Positions 54,690-63,251 of a DNA stretch of 64,000 nt are shown in pieces. Source of the stretch: Hyalangium ruber (GTDB lineage Bacteria; Myxococcota; Myxococcia; Myxococcales; Myxococcaceae); the NCBI RefSeq assembly GCF_034259325.1, contig NZ_JAXIVS010000004.1, positions 434,001-498,000 on the forward strand, read 5' to 3'. How positions within the stretch are numbered: the first letter of the stretch is position 1; every line of letters starts with the position of its first letter. Under the pieces are notes generated by a model. The model was not told the DNA's origin, did not search any database, and worked only from the letters and a program-made list of their open reading frames with translations. The translations under genes and the position numbers were made by a program.

Positions 54690-55766
54690 TCACGCCCCCA
54701 GGGTGCGCCCACGCCGGGACAGGAGCGCCAGGAAGAGCGGCCCTCCGAGCAGCGCGGTGATGACACCGACAGGAGGCTCGGCGCCGACGAGGGCGAAGGA
54801 CAGGCGCGCCAGCAGGTCCGCCAGCACCAGGAACGCGGCGCCGCCCAGGGCGGACAGGGGCACCAGCAGGCGCTGGTCAGGCCCGAAGGCCAGCCGCAGC
54901 AGGTGCGGGACGATGAGGCCCACGAAGCCGATGAGTCCGGTGAGGGCCACGGCCCCCGCGACGCTGGCGCTGGTGGCCAGCAGCAACAGGCGCCGCGTGC
55001 GCGCCACGGGGACGCCCAGGGCCGCCGCGTCCTCGTCCCCGAGCGTCATGAGGTTCAGCCGTCCAGAGAGCGCGACCATCACCGCCAGCGCCCCACCCTG
55101 CAGCAGCGCGGCGAGCCCGAGCGTGGCGCCGCGCTCGTAGCCCAGCGCTCCGGCGAGCCAGTAGAGGATCTCCCCCAGGCGGTCCGGGTCCGACAGCGTC
55201 TTGACGAGGGTGATGGCGGCGGAGGCGAAGGCGTTGAAGACGACGCCGGTGAGCAGCGCGGCGTAAGGAGCGCGGCTGGAGTGCCCTCGGCTCGCGGCGA
55301 GCACGAAGAGCACGGAGGCCCCAGCTCCGACGAAGGCCAGCAGCGCGGGCGCGGACAGGCGCTCCAGGCCGCCCAGGAGGCTGGGAGCCACCTGCCCCAC
55401 GGTGGCCAAGCCGAGCGCCAGTGCGAGCGTCGCCCCCAGGGCCGCGCCGCCGGAGACTCCGAGCACGAACGGATCCGCGAGCGGGTTGCGCAGCAGCCCT
55501 TGCAAGGTGGCGCCCGAGGCCGCGAGCCCCGCACCGACGATGACGCCCAGCAGCGCGCGGGGCAGGCGCAGGGACCAGAAGATGACGGCGTCGGTGGACT
55601 GAGGGTCTCCGAGTGCGGCGGTCAGGGAGATGGGCTGCTCGCCAAAGCGCACGGCGATGGCGAAGGCGACGACCATCAGCGCCAGACCCGAGACGCACAG
55701 GCCCAGCACGCGCGAGGCGCGCAGCCTCCGGCCCAGGCCTGGCGACTGTCCCACCGAGAGGTTCAC
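54690..55766 (-). CDS. btuC: vitamin B12 ABC transporter permease BtuC
   Basis: 358 residues with about ten membrane helices. Typical FecCD/BtuC features: LRLPRALLGVIVGAGLAASG, GLLRNPLADPFVLGVSGGAA and LTGLIGFVGLIVPHLLRL. It carries cobalamin across the inner membrane with an ATPase, likely at 44994. GTG start overlaps the btuF stop by 4 nt. The cobalamin riboswitch at the head of the operon supports B12 over siderophore as substrate. Confidence 0.9.
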   Translation of the reverse strand: MNLSVGQSPGLGRRLRASRVLGLCVSGLALMVVAFAIAVRFGEQPISLTAALGDPQSTDAVIFWSLRLPRALLGVIVGAGLAASGATLQGLLRNPLADPFVLGVSGGAALGATLALALGLATVGQVAPSLLGGLERLSAPALLAFVGAGASVLFVLAASRGHSSRAPYAALLTGVVFNAFASAAITLVKTLSDPDRLGEILYWLAGALGYERGATLGLAALLQGGALAVMVALSGRLNLMTLGDEDAAALGVPVARTRRLLLLATSASVAGAVALTGLIGFVGLIVPHLLRLAFGPDQRLLVPLSALGGAAFLVLADLLARLSFALVGAEPPVGVITALLGGPLFLALLSRRGRTLGA

Positions 55767-56626
55767 TTGGGCATGTCCGGATGGAGCAGACCGAACAGCT
55801 CCTCCAGCCCCTTGCCCAACGAGGGCCCTGGCTGAAGCAGCGCGAACGAGGGCACCTCCACCCAGCGCGCGGAGGCCAGCCCGGAGAGGTTCCGGAGCTT
55901 CTCCTTGCCTACGTCCACGTCGGCCGCGTCCACCACCACATCCGGCCGGGCCCGCACGGCACGCTCCACGGAATAGACGGGGTAGGCCGAGCCGCTGTCG
56001 GCCGCGACGTTGACGGCGCCCGCGTCCCGCAGCAGCTCGTCGGCGAAGGAGCCGGGCCCAGCAACAACGAGCGGCTCGAAGCCGTAGACGAGCAACACCC
56101 GGGGAGTGGGCCGCTTCTTGGCCGCCTCCCGGATGCGCGTGCGCGTGGCCTCGATGCGCGAGACGAAGGCCTCGGCCTCCTTCGCGCGCCCCAGCGCCGT
56201 GCCCACCGCGCGCAGGGCGGCGAGCGTGTCGGCCACGGTGTGCAGCGGCAACAGGAGCACGGGTACGCCCAGCTCCGCCATGCGCTCCACGGGCCGCTGG
56301 TTGCCCGGGCCCGGCTGCACGAGCACGAGGTCCGGCTTGAGGGCGATGACGGCCTCCACGGATGGGTCCACGAAGCCACCCACGCGAGGCAGGGCCGCCA
56401 CGGCCTTGTCCTCATCGAAGCGGGACACGCCCACGAGCGTGTCCCCGGCGCCCATGGCGAGCACCATCTCCGTGAGGGAGGGAGCCAGCGTCACCACCCG
56501 CCGCACCTTCCCCTCGCGCTTGGGCCCCAGGAGGCGAGGCCCGCGTTGGGAGTCGGCCGCGTGCGCCGCGCGGGACAGGCCCAGCACGGCGAGCAGAAGC
56601 AGCGAGGCGATGCGCATCATCCACAT
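55763..56626 (-). CDS. btuF: periplasmic cobalamin-binding protein BtuF
   Basis: 287 residues. Signal peptide, then the BtuF/FhuD-like fold: RRVVTLAPSLTEMVLAMGAGDTLVGV, ALKPDLVLVQPG and YSVERAVRARPDVVVDAADVD. It captures cobalamin after BtuB and delivers it to BtuC. ATG at 56626 is preceded by AGGAGG; that site overlaps the stop codon of the propeller lipoprotein gene, 9 nt before the start, so the genes are tightly linked. Confidence 0.9.
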   Translation of the reverse strand: MWMMRIASLLLLAVLGLSRAAHAADSQRGPRLLGPKREGKVRRVVTLAPSLTEMVLAMGAGDTLVGVSRFDEDKAVAALPRVGGFVDPSVEAVIALKPDLVLVQPGPGNQRPVERMAELGVPVLLLPLHTVADTLAALRAVGTALGRAKEAEAFVSRIEATRTRIREAAKKRPTPRVLLVYGFEPLVVAGPGSFADELLRDAGAVNVAADSGSAYPVYSVERAVRARPDVVVDAADVDVGKEKLRNLSGLASARWVEVPSFALLQPGPSLGKGLEELFGLLHPDMPK

Positions 56627-56635
56627 GGAGACCTC

Positions 56636-58249
56636 CTACGGAATGGCGACGATATCTCCAACGAGGGAGAAGCCCGAGGAGCGCTGGCACGCGAGGATGG
56701 GCGGCTGGGAGCCCGTGCCCAGGCCCCGCCGCTCGATGAGCTGGTTGCCGGAGACCTCGACGACGAAGACGCGGCCCGCGGTGCTGTCGCCCAGGTAGGC
56801 GCGGTTGCCCACCACGGTGAAGCGGCTGATGGACGGCGGCGGGCAGGTGTCCCCGCTCCCCTCCGGGCAGGCGAGCGGATAGGTGGCCACCACCGCATCC
56901 TGCGCATCGAGCAGCACCAGACCGCCCTTCTCCACGGCCACCACGCGGGTGAAGGTGCCGTCATAGACGACCCGGCCGGAGCAGCTCACCAGCAGCTTGT
57001 CTCCCACGGGAGCGAGCCACCCCGGGTTGAGGCAGTCATCCCCCAGCGACAGGTACCGCACCTCCCGGCTCTGCGGGTCGATGCGGGCCACGAGCCCGGG
57101 GCCACCCGGGGAGAAGACGTTCGGGTCCAGGTTGTTGAGGGCGGTGTACAGCTTGCCGCCGTGCGCGACGATGCCCGAGGGCGAGGGGATGGGACTGCTG
57201 CCGGGGAAGGGCCGGAGCTCCTCGCCCGTGGGGAGCTGAATGAACGGGATGCTCAGCGCGGGCTCGAGCGGGTTGGCCAGATTCACGCGCGCCACCTTGC
57301 CGCCGGCGGACGTGTCTCCGCCCAGGTTGCCATAGAGCGAGACCCACAGGTCCGTGCCGAGCTTCGCCATGGCGAACGGGTTGGTGTTGGCGCCGAAGTC
57401 CACGCTGGCCACGGGCTGCAGCTGCAGCCCCTGCGGGAAGCGGGTGCCATCGGTGAGCGTCCCTGGCTCCGCCTGGCGCCGGAACACCAGGAGCGTGTTG
57501 CTCAGGGAGTTGATGACATAGACGTAGGGGTCATCCACGAGCATTTGGTTGGGCGCATCTCCCGTGGCCGGCGCGCCGGGCAGCGCCGCGTAGTCCACCA
57601 GCTTGGCCTCGCGCACCCGCTTGGCGGCGTCGAGCACCAGCAGCACGTCCTGCATGCGCGCCACCGACTGGGGCAGCTCGCCAATGGCCACGTTGGGGCC
57701 CTTGATGTCCGCGCCGGCCTGGAGCCCCACCACCTGGCCGGTGTTGAAGCAGGCGGCGACGATGTCATAGGTACACACGCCGTCGTGGCAGCTCTTCGCG
57801 TCCCCGCAGGCGTTGCCGCAGGCGCCGCAGTTGCTGGCGCTCGTCATCAGGTTCACGCACGCATTCCCGCAGCGCGTGGCACCCTCGGAGCAGTTCACCC
57901 GGCACTGGCCCGCCTCACACACGTTGCCCGGCCCGCAGGCGATGCCGCAGCTGCCGCAGTTGAGCGGGTCCGACGCGGTGGTGACGCACTGCCCTCCACA
58001 CGTTATCGCGCCGTCGCGACACTCGCAGTTGCCCTCCACGCACACCTGCCCCCGGCCGCACGCGGCGCCACAGGCGCCACAGTGGAGCGTCGCGCTGCGC
58101 GTGTCCTGGCAGGTATCGAAGCAGCTCGTGAGGCCTTCGCCACAGTCGGCGCCTGTCTCCGGACAGCCGCTCAGCAGCAATCCGAGGGCCGCCACCGTCA
58201 CTGCCAACCACCGGGGAGCCACGTGCTCCCTGCTCACATCCATGCTCAT
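56636..58249 (-). CDS. Cys-rich beta-propeller lipoprotein coupled to btuB
   Basis: 537 residues. Lipobox LLLSGCP (Cys 29). Residues about 30-175 hold repeated Cys units (LNCGSCGIACGPGNVC, SNCGACGNAC) like those of myxobacterial surface proteins. Residues about 180-537 form a YncE-like beta-propeller (DDPYVYVINSLSNTLLVF, GTDLWVSLYGN, VAHGGKLYTALNNLD, VGNRAYLGDSTAGRVFVV). The ATG overlaps the btuB stop (ATGA), so it is coupled to the receptor. In Bacteroides the propeller lipoprotein BtuG caps BtuB and binds B12 very tightly; a similar job here is my inference. I see no B12-ligand signature. Confidence 0.78.
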   Translation of the reverse strand: MSMDVSREHVAPRWLAVTVAALGLLLSGCPETGADCGEGLTSCFDTCQDTRSATLHCGACGAACGRGQVCVEGNCECRDGAITCGGQCVTTASDPLNCGSCGIACGPGNVCEAGQCRVNCSEGATRCGNACVNLMTSASNCGACGNACGDAKSCHDGVCTYDIVAACFNTGQVVGLQAGADIKGPNVAIGELPQSVARMQDVLLVLDAAKRVREAKLVDYAALPGAPATGDAPNQMLVDDPYVYVINSLSNTLLVFRRQAEPGTLTDGTRFPQGLQLQPVASVDFGANTNPFAMAKLGTDLWVSLYGNLGGDTSAGGKVARVNLANPLEPALSIPFIQLPTGEELRPFPGSSPIPSPSGIVAHGGKLYTALNNLDPNVFSPGGPGLVARIDPQSREVRYLSLGDDCLNPGWLAPVGDKLLVSCSGRVVYDGTFTRVVAVEKGGLVLLDAQDAVVATYPLACPEGSGDTCPPPSISRFTVVGNRAYLGDSTAGRVFVVEVSGNQLIERRGLGTGSQPPILACQRSSGFSLVGDIVAIP

Positions 58250-60225
58250 GGTGAATCCGTTCTGGGTTTTGGGGGTGTGGGGGGAGGGCCGCCGAACGCC
58301 GCCGCCAGCGTCACGTAGGCGGAGCGGCCCGGGAGGGGGTAGCCGTCGAGGTCCTCGGCGTGCGCGTCGAAGACATTCTTCAGCTCCACCGAGAGGGTCA
58401 GCTCGGGAGCGCGCCCGAAGCTGCTGGAGAGGCCGGCGTGGACGAACGTGCGTCCCGGAAGCTCCGCCTCCTCCGTGCGATTGACGTACTGGACCGACTG
58501 CGCCATCACCTCCACGCGCCCGGTGAGCCAGCGCGGGCCGCCGGACATGCGCGCGCTCAGCTTGTGGCGCGGCCGGTACGGCAGCTCCTTGAGGTAGTAG
58601 CGCGGGTCGTCCCGAAGGTTGCGCGAGACCAGCAGGGTGTAGCTCAGCGCCCCGGCCACCCACGGGTATGGACGCCACTCGCCCTCGGCCTCCAGCCCGG
58701 CCACGCTCGCGGCGGCGAAGTTGTAGGGCTTGGCGGCGAAGGGCGGGAACAGCTCGTAGGCGATGAGGTCCTCGTAGAGGCTGTAGAAGCCGCCCACGGA
58801 GGCCAGGGAGCGCTCCGTGCGGTGGACCACCGCCACGTCCGCGTACAGCACCCGCTCCGGGCGCAGCGCGGCATTGGGCAGCAGCAGCCCCTGGCGGATG
58901 TACAGCTCCAGGAAGGAGGGCGCGCGGTGCGACTGCCCCGCATTGGCGCGCAGCTCCAGGCCCGCTGGCAGCGTCAGCGTGGCGCCCACCTTCGGAGACA
59001 GCAGCGTGTATGAACCCGCGCGCTCCACACGCAGCGACGGCGCGAGGAGCAGCCGCCCTCCGGCGAGCACCAGCTCGTCCATCACCATGATGCTGGCCTG
59101 CCCCCGGCTCGGGCGAGTGGTGCCCACCGTGGCCTCCTCCACTCCAGAGACGTCCTCGCCCGACACGGTCAGCACCGCCGACACGCCGTGCCACCCTCCC
59201 AGCAGCGTGCGCGCCTCCAGCTCCACGCCTCCCACGCGCTGCGCCTGGGTGCCCTGGAGCGCCTGCGGACCGTTGGACAGGCTGAGGCGATCTCTCCGGA
59301 ACCAGGCACGCGCGGAGCCGCGCACCGAGCCCAGCTCACCCATGAGTCGCACGCTGGCCGAGCCCCGCCCGTTGCCCTGCCGCGCGTCGGGAATGGGGTT
59401 GGTCGCGGTGCCCGCCAGTCCCCGCTCGTCCAGGGACAGCTCGCCCAGCACGTCCACCTCGAAGTGCTCCCCTAGGGGGTGCCGCAGCCGCAGCATCCCG
59501 CCCGCTCCCCGCGCGTCGTTGTTCGTCCGGCGGCGCTCCTCGAGCGCATCTCCCGGCAGCGCGGGGCTCGTGTCGAAGAGGAAGGGAAAGTCTCCCGAGG
59601 AGCGTCCTCCGTGGAGCAGCACCAGCCCCTCGCCGCCCAGCACCGGGCCCGTCGCCGACAGCCACCCGAGCGCCGTGTCCCAGCTGCCGTAGGTGGCCTC
59701 TCCCGCCACACGGGCCGCCGCGTCAGGGCGCCGGGTGATGACGTTCACCACGCCGCCCAGCCCGCCCGAGCCGTAGCGCGCACCCACGCCGCCGCGCAGC
59801 ACCTCGAAGCGCTCCACCAACGCCAGCGGGACGCGCGAGAGGTCGGCGATTCCACCCGCGCCGTTGAGGGGAATGCCATCCAGCAGGACCAGGGTCCCGT
59901 TGGAGGAGGCCCCGCGCACCACCAGGTTCTTGCTCTGGCCGTAGCCGCCGCTGTCCTGCACCACCACGCCCGCGGAGGTGGAGAGCACCTCGGCGGCGTC
60001 CTTCGCCGCCCCACCGAAGTCGGCCGTCTCGATGACGGTGAGCGCACCGCTGGGGTCGCGCTGGCTCGCCGCGTCCGGAGGCTCCGGGGCCGCGGTCTCG
60101 CGAACCTCCACGGTGGGGACGGTGAAGACCTCACCCTCTGGCGCCGGAGCCTCTTCGGCCCGCGCCAGTCCGCCCATCATGAGCGCCAGGCACAAGCCCG
60201 GCGCGGCGAGGAATGACCGCCCCAT
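58246..60225 (-). CDS. btuB: TonB-dependent cobalamin receptor BtuB
   Basis: 659 residues. Signal peptide, TonB-box-like TVPTVEVRETA, plug domain with LVVRGASSNGTLVLLDGIPL and LVERFEVLRGGVGARYGSG, then a 22-strand-type barrel ending in an aromatic-bounded final strand AYVTLAAAFGG. It takes cobalamin across the outer membrane with energy from TonB. The ATG at 60225 sits behind GGAAGG and a riboswitch. The stop overlaps the next gene start. Confidence 0.93.
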   Translation of the reverse strand: MGRSFLAAPGLCLALMMGGLARAEEAPAPEGEVFTVPTVEVRETAAPEPPDAASQRDPSGALTVIETADFGGAAKDAAEVLSTSAGVVVQDSGGYGQSKNLVVRGASSNGTLVLLDGIPLNGAGGIADLSRVPLALVERFEVLRGGVGARYGSGGLGGVVNVITRRPDAAARVAGEATYGSWDTALGWLSATGPVLGGEGLVLLHGGRSSGDFPFLFDTSPALPGDALEERRRTNNDARGAGGMLRLRHPLGEHFEVDVLGELSLDERGLAGTATNPIPDARQGNGRGSASVRLMGELGSVRGSARAWFRRDRLSLSNGPQALQGTQAQRVGGVELEARTLLGGWHGVSAVLTVSGEDVSGVEEATVGTTRPSRGQASIMVMDELVLAGGRLLLAPSLRVERAGSYTLLSPKVGATLTLPAGLELRANAGQSHRAPSFLELYIRQGLLLPNAALRPERVLYADVAVVHRTERSLASVGGFYSLYEDLIAYELFPPFAAKPYNFAAASVAGLEAEGEWRPYPWVAGALSYTLLVSRNLRDDPRYYLKELPYRPRHKLSARMSGGPRWLTGRVEVMAQSVQYVNRTEEAELPGRTFVHAGLSSSFGRAPELTLSVELKNVFDAHAEDLDGYPLPGRSAYVTLAAAFGGPPPTPPKPRTDSP

Positions 60226-60240
60226 GCTCCGCCTTCCGCT

Positions 60241-60284
60241 CTCTCCATCGAAGAGAGAAGGCCAGCCGGCGTCCTTATAAGGAC
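60241..60284 (-). promoter_or_regulatory. expression platform of the cobalamin riboswitch
   Basis: Between the B12 box and the btuB start lie GTCCTTATAAGGAC, a perfect 14-bp palindrome (60271-60284), and a CTCTC/GAGAG stem (60241-60257) just upstream of the ribosome site. There is no T-run, so control is more likely by masking the ribosome site than by termination. Confidence 0.5.
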
Positions 60285-60290
60285 GACCGA

Positions 60291-60502
60291 ACCTCTGGGC
60301 AGGTCTCCTGGCTCATGGGCTCCGGCATGAGGGCGCACGCTGCGCCTCTCCGGAAGGAGCCCTCTCCCTTCCCCCGGAGCACCGCTCCAGAGTGGGAACT
60401 GCCGAGGACCCCGGCCCTGACCGACAGGGCTGCCCACTCACAGTGGCGGGACCGCGCCGGACTTCCACCGGCTTCCCTCTTGCGTGCCCGACGTGGGCAC
60501 CC
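60291..60502 (-). promoter_or_regulatory. cobalamin riboswitch upstream of btuB
   Basis: On the minus strand the B12 box reads GAGCCAGGAGACCTGCCC (60297-60314). Also present are CCGGTGGAAGTCCGG (60457-60471), GTCCCGCCACTGTGA (60438-60452) and GGTGCCC (60495-60501), the conserved core of the AdoCbl/cobalamin class. Cobalamin binding should repress btuB and the genes behind it. The core begins only 16 nt after the stop of the FHA gene. Confidence 0.95.
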
Positions 60503-60510
60503 AAAGGCGG

Positions 60511-60525
60511 GCCCCTTCTAGGGGC
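60511..60525 (-). terminator. short hairpin at the stop of the FHA gene
   Basis: GCCCCT-AGA-AGGGGC contains the stop codon TAG of the FHA gene. A 6-bp stem and no T-tract make it weak; it separates the FHA gene from the riboswitch. Confidence 0.35.
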
Positions 60526-61054
60526 TCACACCGCGTGCGTCAAGCGCGCCCCGAGGCATCATCGCGCGGGCGTGGACGTACTGCTCGAAGGCGGATGCTT
60601 GAAGGAAGGCCACCTCCACGCCTCCGAAGCGCAGCGCGGCGCGCTCGAACAACGGCATGGGCCGGCCGGGGACGATGATCACCCCGGCGAGGAAGGTGCC
60701 GTTGTGGCTCTCGGCATCCACCACGTGCCAGGTGCCGGTGTGTGGCTCCTGACGGAAGAAGGCGTGGGTGCGCGAGACGGTAGCGTCCTCGATGACGAGA
60801 TCATTGTCGGGACCGCGACCCAGGGTGAGGTCCAGACCACCGGGAGTGCGCCTGCGCAGCTCGAACACGAGGGGCTCGACGGTGGTGGGCCTGCGGAGCC
60901 GGGTATTGGGCACCGTGGAGTCGATGAAGCCCAGGTGGGGATCCGGCCGATGGGGCGGTGACTCCCACACCAGCACCGGCCAGGAGACGGCGCGCAGGAC
61001 CGTCTCTCGATCATAGAGAAGCTGCGAGGCCAGAACGGAGAACCTGAGCGCCAC
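60518..61054 (-). CDS. FHA-domain protein
   Basis: 178 residues. FHA core at about 75-140: LTLGRGPDNDLVIEDATVSR, HAFF and AESHNGTFLAG, so it should bind phosphothreonine peptides. The N-terminal 70 residues are unfamiliar. No signal peptide. It may serve one of the Ser/Thr kinases. Followed closely by the cobalamin riboswitch, though no functional link is evident. Confidence 0.85.
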   Translation of the reverse strand: MALRFSVLASQLLYDRETVLRAVSWPVLVWESPPHRPDPHLGFIDSTVPNTRLRRPTTVEPLVFELRRRTPGGLDLTLGRGPDNDLVIEDATVSRTHAFFRQEPHTGTWHVVDAESHNGTFLAGVIIVPGRPMPLFERAALRFGGVEVAFLQASAFEQYVHARAMMPRGALDARGVSP

Positions 61055-61132
61055 GACGCCACCCTCCCGTGCTCGAAATCAGTGCCGGAAGCTGCGCACG
61101 CCCCTCGGCCCTGACCAGTCCCCCCCGAGAGT

Positions 61133-61146
61133 GTGGACTCTTCAAC
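61133..61146. repeat. left copy of 14-bp inverted repeat around the M19 gene
   Basis: GTGGACTCTTCAAC; its reverse complement occurs at 62408-62421, just upstream of the same gene. The left copy overlaps the stop codon. Confidence 0.5.
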
Positions 61147-62362
61147 GCGGTGGGGGCGCGGCGCGCAGCTCGCGGCTGACGCGCTCGGCCTCTCGGAAGA
61201 CGCGAAGGAGGTTGCCGCCGAGGATCTTGTGGACCTGCTCCGGGGAGTAGCCGCGCGCGAGCAGCGCCTCGGTGATGCGCGGCAGATCGGCGACGGAGTC
61301 GATGCCCTCGGGCGTGGAGGACACGCCATCGAAGTCCGAGCCCAACCCCACGTGGTCCACGCCGGCCACCTTGGCGACATGGTCGATGTGATCAATGAGC
61401 GCCTCGAGGGGTGGGCGCTCGAGCTTGCTGGACCACTGCCGCTCGGTGGCCATGTCGATGACCGGGAGCGGACCCGCGCCCTTCTTGAGCCGGGCCTTCT
61501 GCGCGGCGAGGGCGGCCTTGCGCTCCGCGTTCTGGGCGTCCTGGGCCTTGCGGAACGCGTCATCGATGAAGGCGGAGAAGAAGTTCACCATCACGACGCC
61601 CTTGTTGGCGGCCACCGCGCGCAGCATGTCGTCGGTCATGTTGCGCGGGCTCTGGGTGAGCGCGCGGGCGGACGAGTGGGAGGCGATGACGGGCGCGCGG
61701 GTCACCTTCAGCGTGTCGAAGAAGGTCTCGTCGGACACGTGGGAGATGTCCACGAGCATTCCGAGGCGGTTCATCTCGCGGACGACCTCCTCGCCGAACG
61801 GGCTCAGCCCGCCGTGGTGCTTCACCTTGCGGTCCTGGATGTCGCCGGAGGAGTCGGCCCACTCGTTCGTGTTGCTCCAGGTGAGGGTCATGTACCGGGC
61901 GCCGAGCCGGTAGAAGTCGCGCAGCAGGCCGAGGTCGTTCTCGATGACGTGGCCGCCCTCGATGCCCATGAGCGAGGCGAGCTTCTTCGGCTGGCTGGCG
62001 CGAGCGTCGATGATGTCCTGGGCGGACAGCGCGAGCACCATCTGATCCGGGTGACGTTCGATCTGCATCAGGACGGCATCGATGAGGCGCAGGGCCCGGT
62101 GGGCATAGCGGCCCTGGTTCGCGGCGGGGTCCACCCAGATGGAGAAGAAGACGGCGCCGAGGTTGCCGGCGCGGGCCTTGCCGAGGTCCACGTGCCCCTC
62201 GGTGACGGGCGTGTCGGAGCCGAGGTCGAAGCCCTCGTCCAGAAGACGCAGGGGCGTGTCCATGTGGCCATCGATGATCAGGGCCGACTCATGAACGGCG
62301 CGGGCCTCTGACGCGGGAGCGCCCGCGAGCAGGAGGGCGGTGAGAAGGGCGGGGCTCAACAA
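61142..62362 (-). CDS. exported membrane dipeptidase (peptidase M19)
   Basis: 406 residues. Signal peptide (LLTALLLAGAPASEA). All M19 zinc ligands are present: HxD in IIDGHMDTP, bridging Glu in GIEGGHVIE, and His in DISHVSD and SHSSARAL; DHVGLGSDFDG closes the site. It should hydrolyse dipeptides in the periplasm. The start is a TTG at 62362, with AAGGAG 6 nt upstream and no ATG available. A 14-bp inverted repeat flanks the gene (61133-61146 and 62408-62421). Confidence 0.92.
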   Translation of the reverse strand: MLSPALLTALLLAGAPASEARAVHESALIIDGHMDTPLRLLDEGFDLGSDTPVTEGHVDLGKARAGNLGAVFFSIWVDPAANQGRYAHRALRLIDAVLMQIERHPDQMVLALSAQDIIDARASQPKKLASLMGIEGGHVIENDLGLLRDFYRLGARYMTLTWSNTNEWADSSGDIQDRKVKHHGGLSPFGEEVVREMNRLGMLVDISHVSDETFFDTLKVTRAPVIASHSSARALTQSPRNMTDDMLRAVAANKGVVMVNFFSAFIDDAFRKAQDAQNAERKAALAAQKARLKKGAGPLPVIDMATERQWSSKLERPPLEALIDHIDHVAKVAGVDHVGLGSDFDGVSSTPEGIDSVADLPRITEALLARGYSPEQVHKILGGNLLRVFREAERVSRELRAAPPPR

Positions 62363-62407
62363 GCAGGACTCCTTCGAGGGTTGCGCGGCCTCCGATCTAT
62401 CTCACAG

Positions 62408-62433
62408 GTTGAAGAGTCCACGGCGGTGGACTC
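62408..62433. repeat. right copy of the inverted repeat, with local palindrome
   Basis: GTTGAAGAGTCCAC (62408-62421) is the inverse of 61133-61146. Within it GAGTCCAC-GGCG-GTGGACTC (62414-62433) forms an 8-bp palindrome in the gap between the M19 gene and the divergent small gene, a possible operator. Confidence 0.5.
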
Positions 62434-62587
62434 CCTTCGCACGAGCGTGGACGGGCTCCCGGTCTGCTCCGAGGGAAAGACCGTTGGCACGGCGCCTGCT
62501 CCAGGCGCGAGGGACCTCAGGCGGTCGAAGCCGGTGAGGCACCTCGCCGTGGTGGCGAGGGAGAGTGTGAAGGAGCGAGGTAGGAAG

Positions 62588-62839
62588 ATGCTGACGGCAG
62601 GAAAGCGGTTGGCGGTGTTCTCCATTCGGGAGGGCAAGGGCGGGAGCATCTGGGTGCGGGCGGGGAGCGCCTTCGTGAACAAGGACGGCTCGCTGAACGT
62701 GCTGCTGGACGTGCTGCCCTTGGACGGGAAGCTGCACGTGCGCGAGGCGGCGGAGAAGCGCGACGGGGTGCAGGCGGGGGGCGGGCGCTACACCGCCGAG
62801 GCGGGGCTGGAGTCGGAGCTCGTGGGAGGCCACTCGTGA
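62588..62839 (+). CDS. small conserved protein upstream of comEA-like gene
   Basis: 83 residues. Core SIREGKGGSIWVRAGSAFVN followed by DGSLNVLLDVLPLDGKLHVR, a compact beta-rich pattern I have seen in small bacterial proteins but cannot name. No signal peptide. GAGGTAGGAAG precedes the ATG. The stop overlaps the start of the ComEA-like gene (GTGA), so the two are translationally coupled. Confidence 0.65.
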   Translation: MLTAGKRLAVFSIREGKGGSIWVRAGSAFVNKDGSLNVLLDVLPLDGKLHVREAAEKRDGVQAGGGRYTAEAGLESELVGGHS

Positions 62840-63204
62840 GCGCGCGTGCGGTGATGGTGGCGTGGGGGATGGTGCTCGGGCTGGTGCTGCTGAGCCCTGG
62901 GGTGGCGGAAGCGGGCCGAGGCCGCACGCAGTACTCGGGCGTGGTGAACCTGAACGAGGCCTCCGAGAAGGAGCTGGATCAACTGCCGGGCGTGGGGCTG
63001 AAGGCAGCCGAGAGCATCCTCGCCCACCGGCAGAAGCGGCCCTTCCAGCGCATCGAGGAGTTGGTGAAGGTGAAGGGCTTCGGGAAGAAGAAGGTGGAGA
63101 AGCTCAAGCCGTACCTGACCCTGACGGGACCCACGACCCTGAAGGCGGAGAAGCCCGACAACGCCTCGGACAAGCCGAAGAAGAAGCGGAAGTCGAGGCA
63201 CTGA
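62836..63204 (+). CDS. ComEA-like helix-hairpin-helix DNA-binding protein
   Basis: 122 residues. Signal peptide (LVLLSPGVAEAG), then two helix-hairpin-helix motifs: LNEASEKELDQLPGVGLKAA and ELVKVKGFGKKKVEKLKPY. The C-terminus is a Lys-rich tail (KPKKKRKSRH). ComEA proteins bind incoming double-stranded DNA in the periplasm during natural transformation; whether that happens here is unknown. GTG start overlaps the previous stop. Confidence 0.88.
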   Translation: MSARAVMVAWGMVLGLVLLSPGVAEAGRGRTQYSGVVNLNEASEKELDQLPGVGLKAAESILAHRQKRPFQRIEELVKVKGFGKKKVEKLKPYLTLTGPTTLKAEKPDNASDKPKKKRKSRH

Positions 63205-63218
63205 GCTCATGGCGAGCA

Positions 63219-63251
63219 GGCCGCTCCGGTGACATCCTGGCCGGAGCGGCC
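63219..63251 (+). terminator. hairpin after the comEA-like gene
   Basis: GGCCGCTCCGG pairs perfectly with CCGGAGCGGCC over an 11-nt loop, 14 nt after the stop. No T-run follows. Confidence 0.5.
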
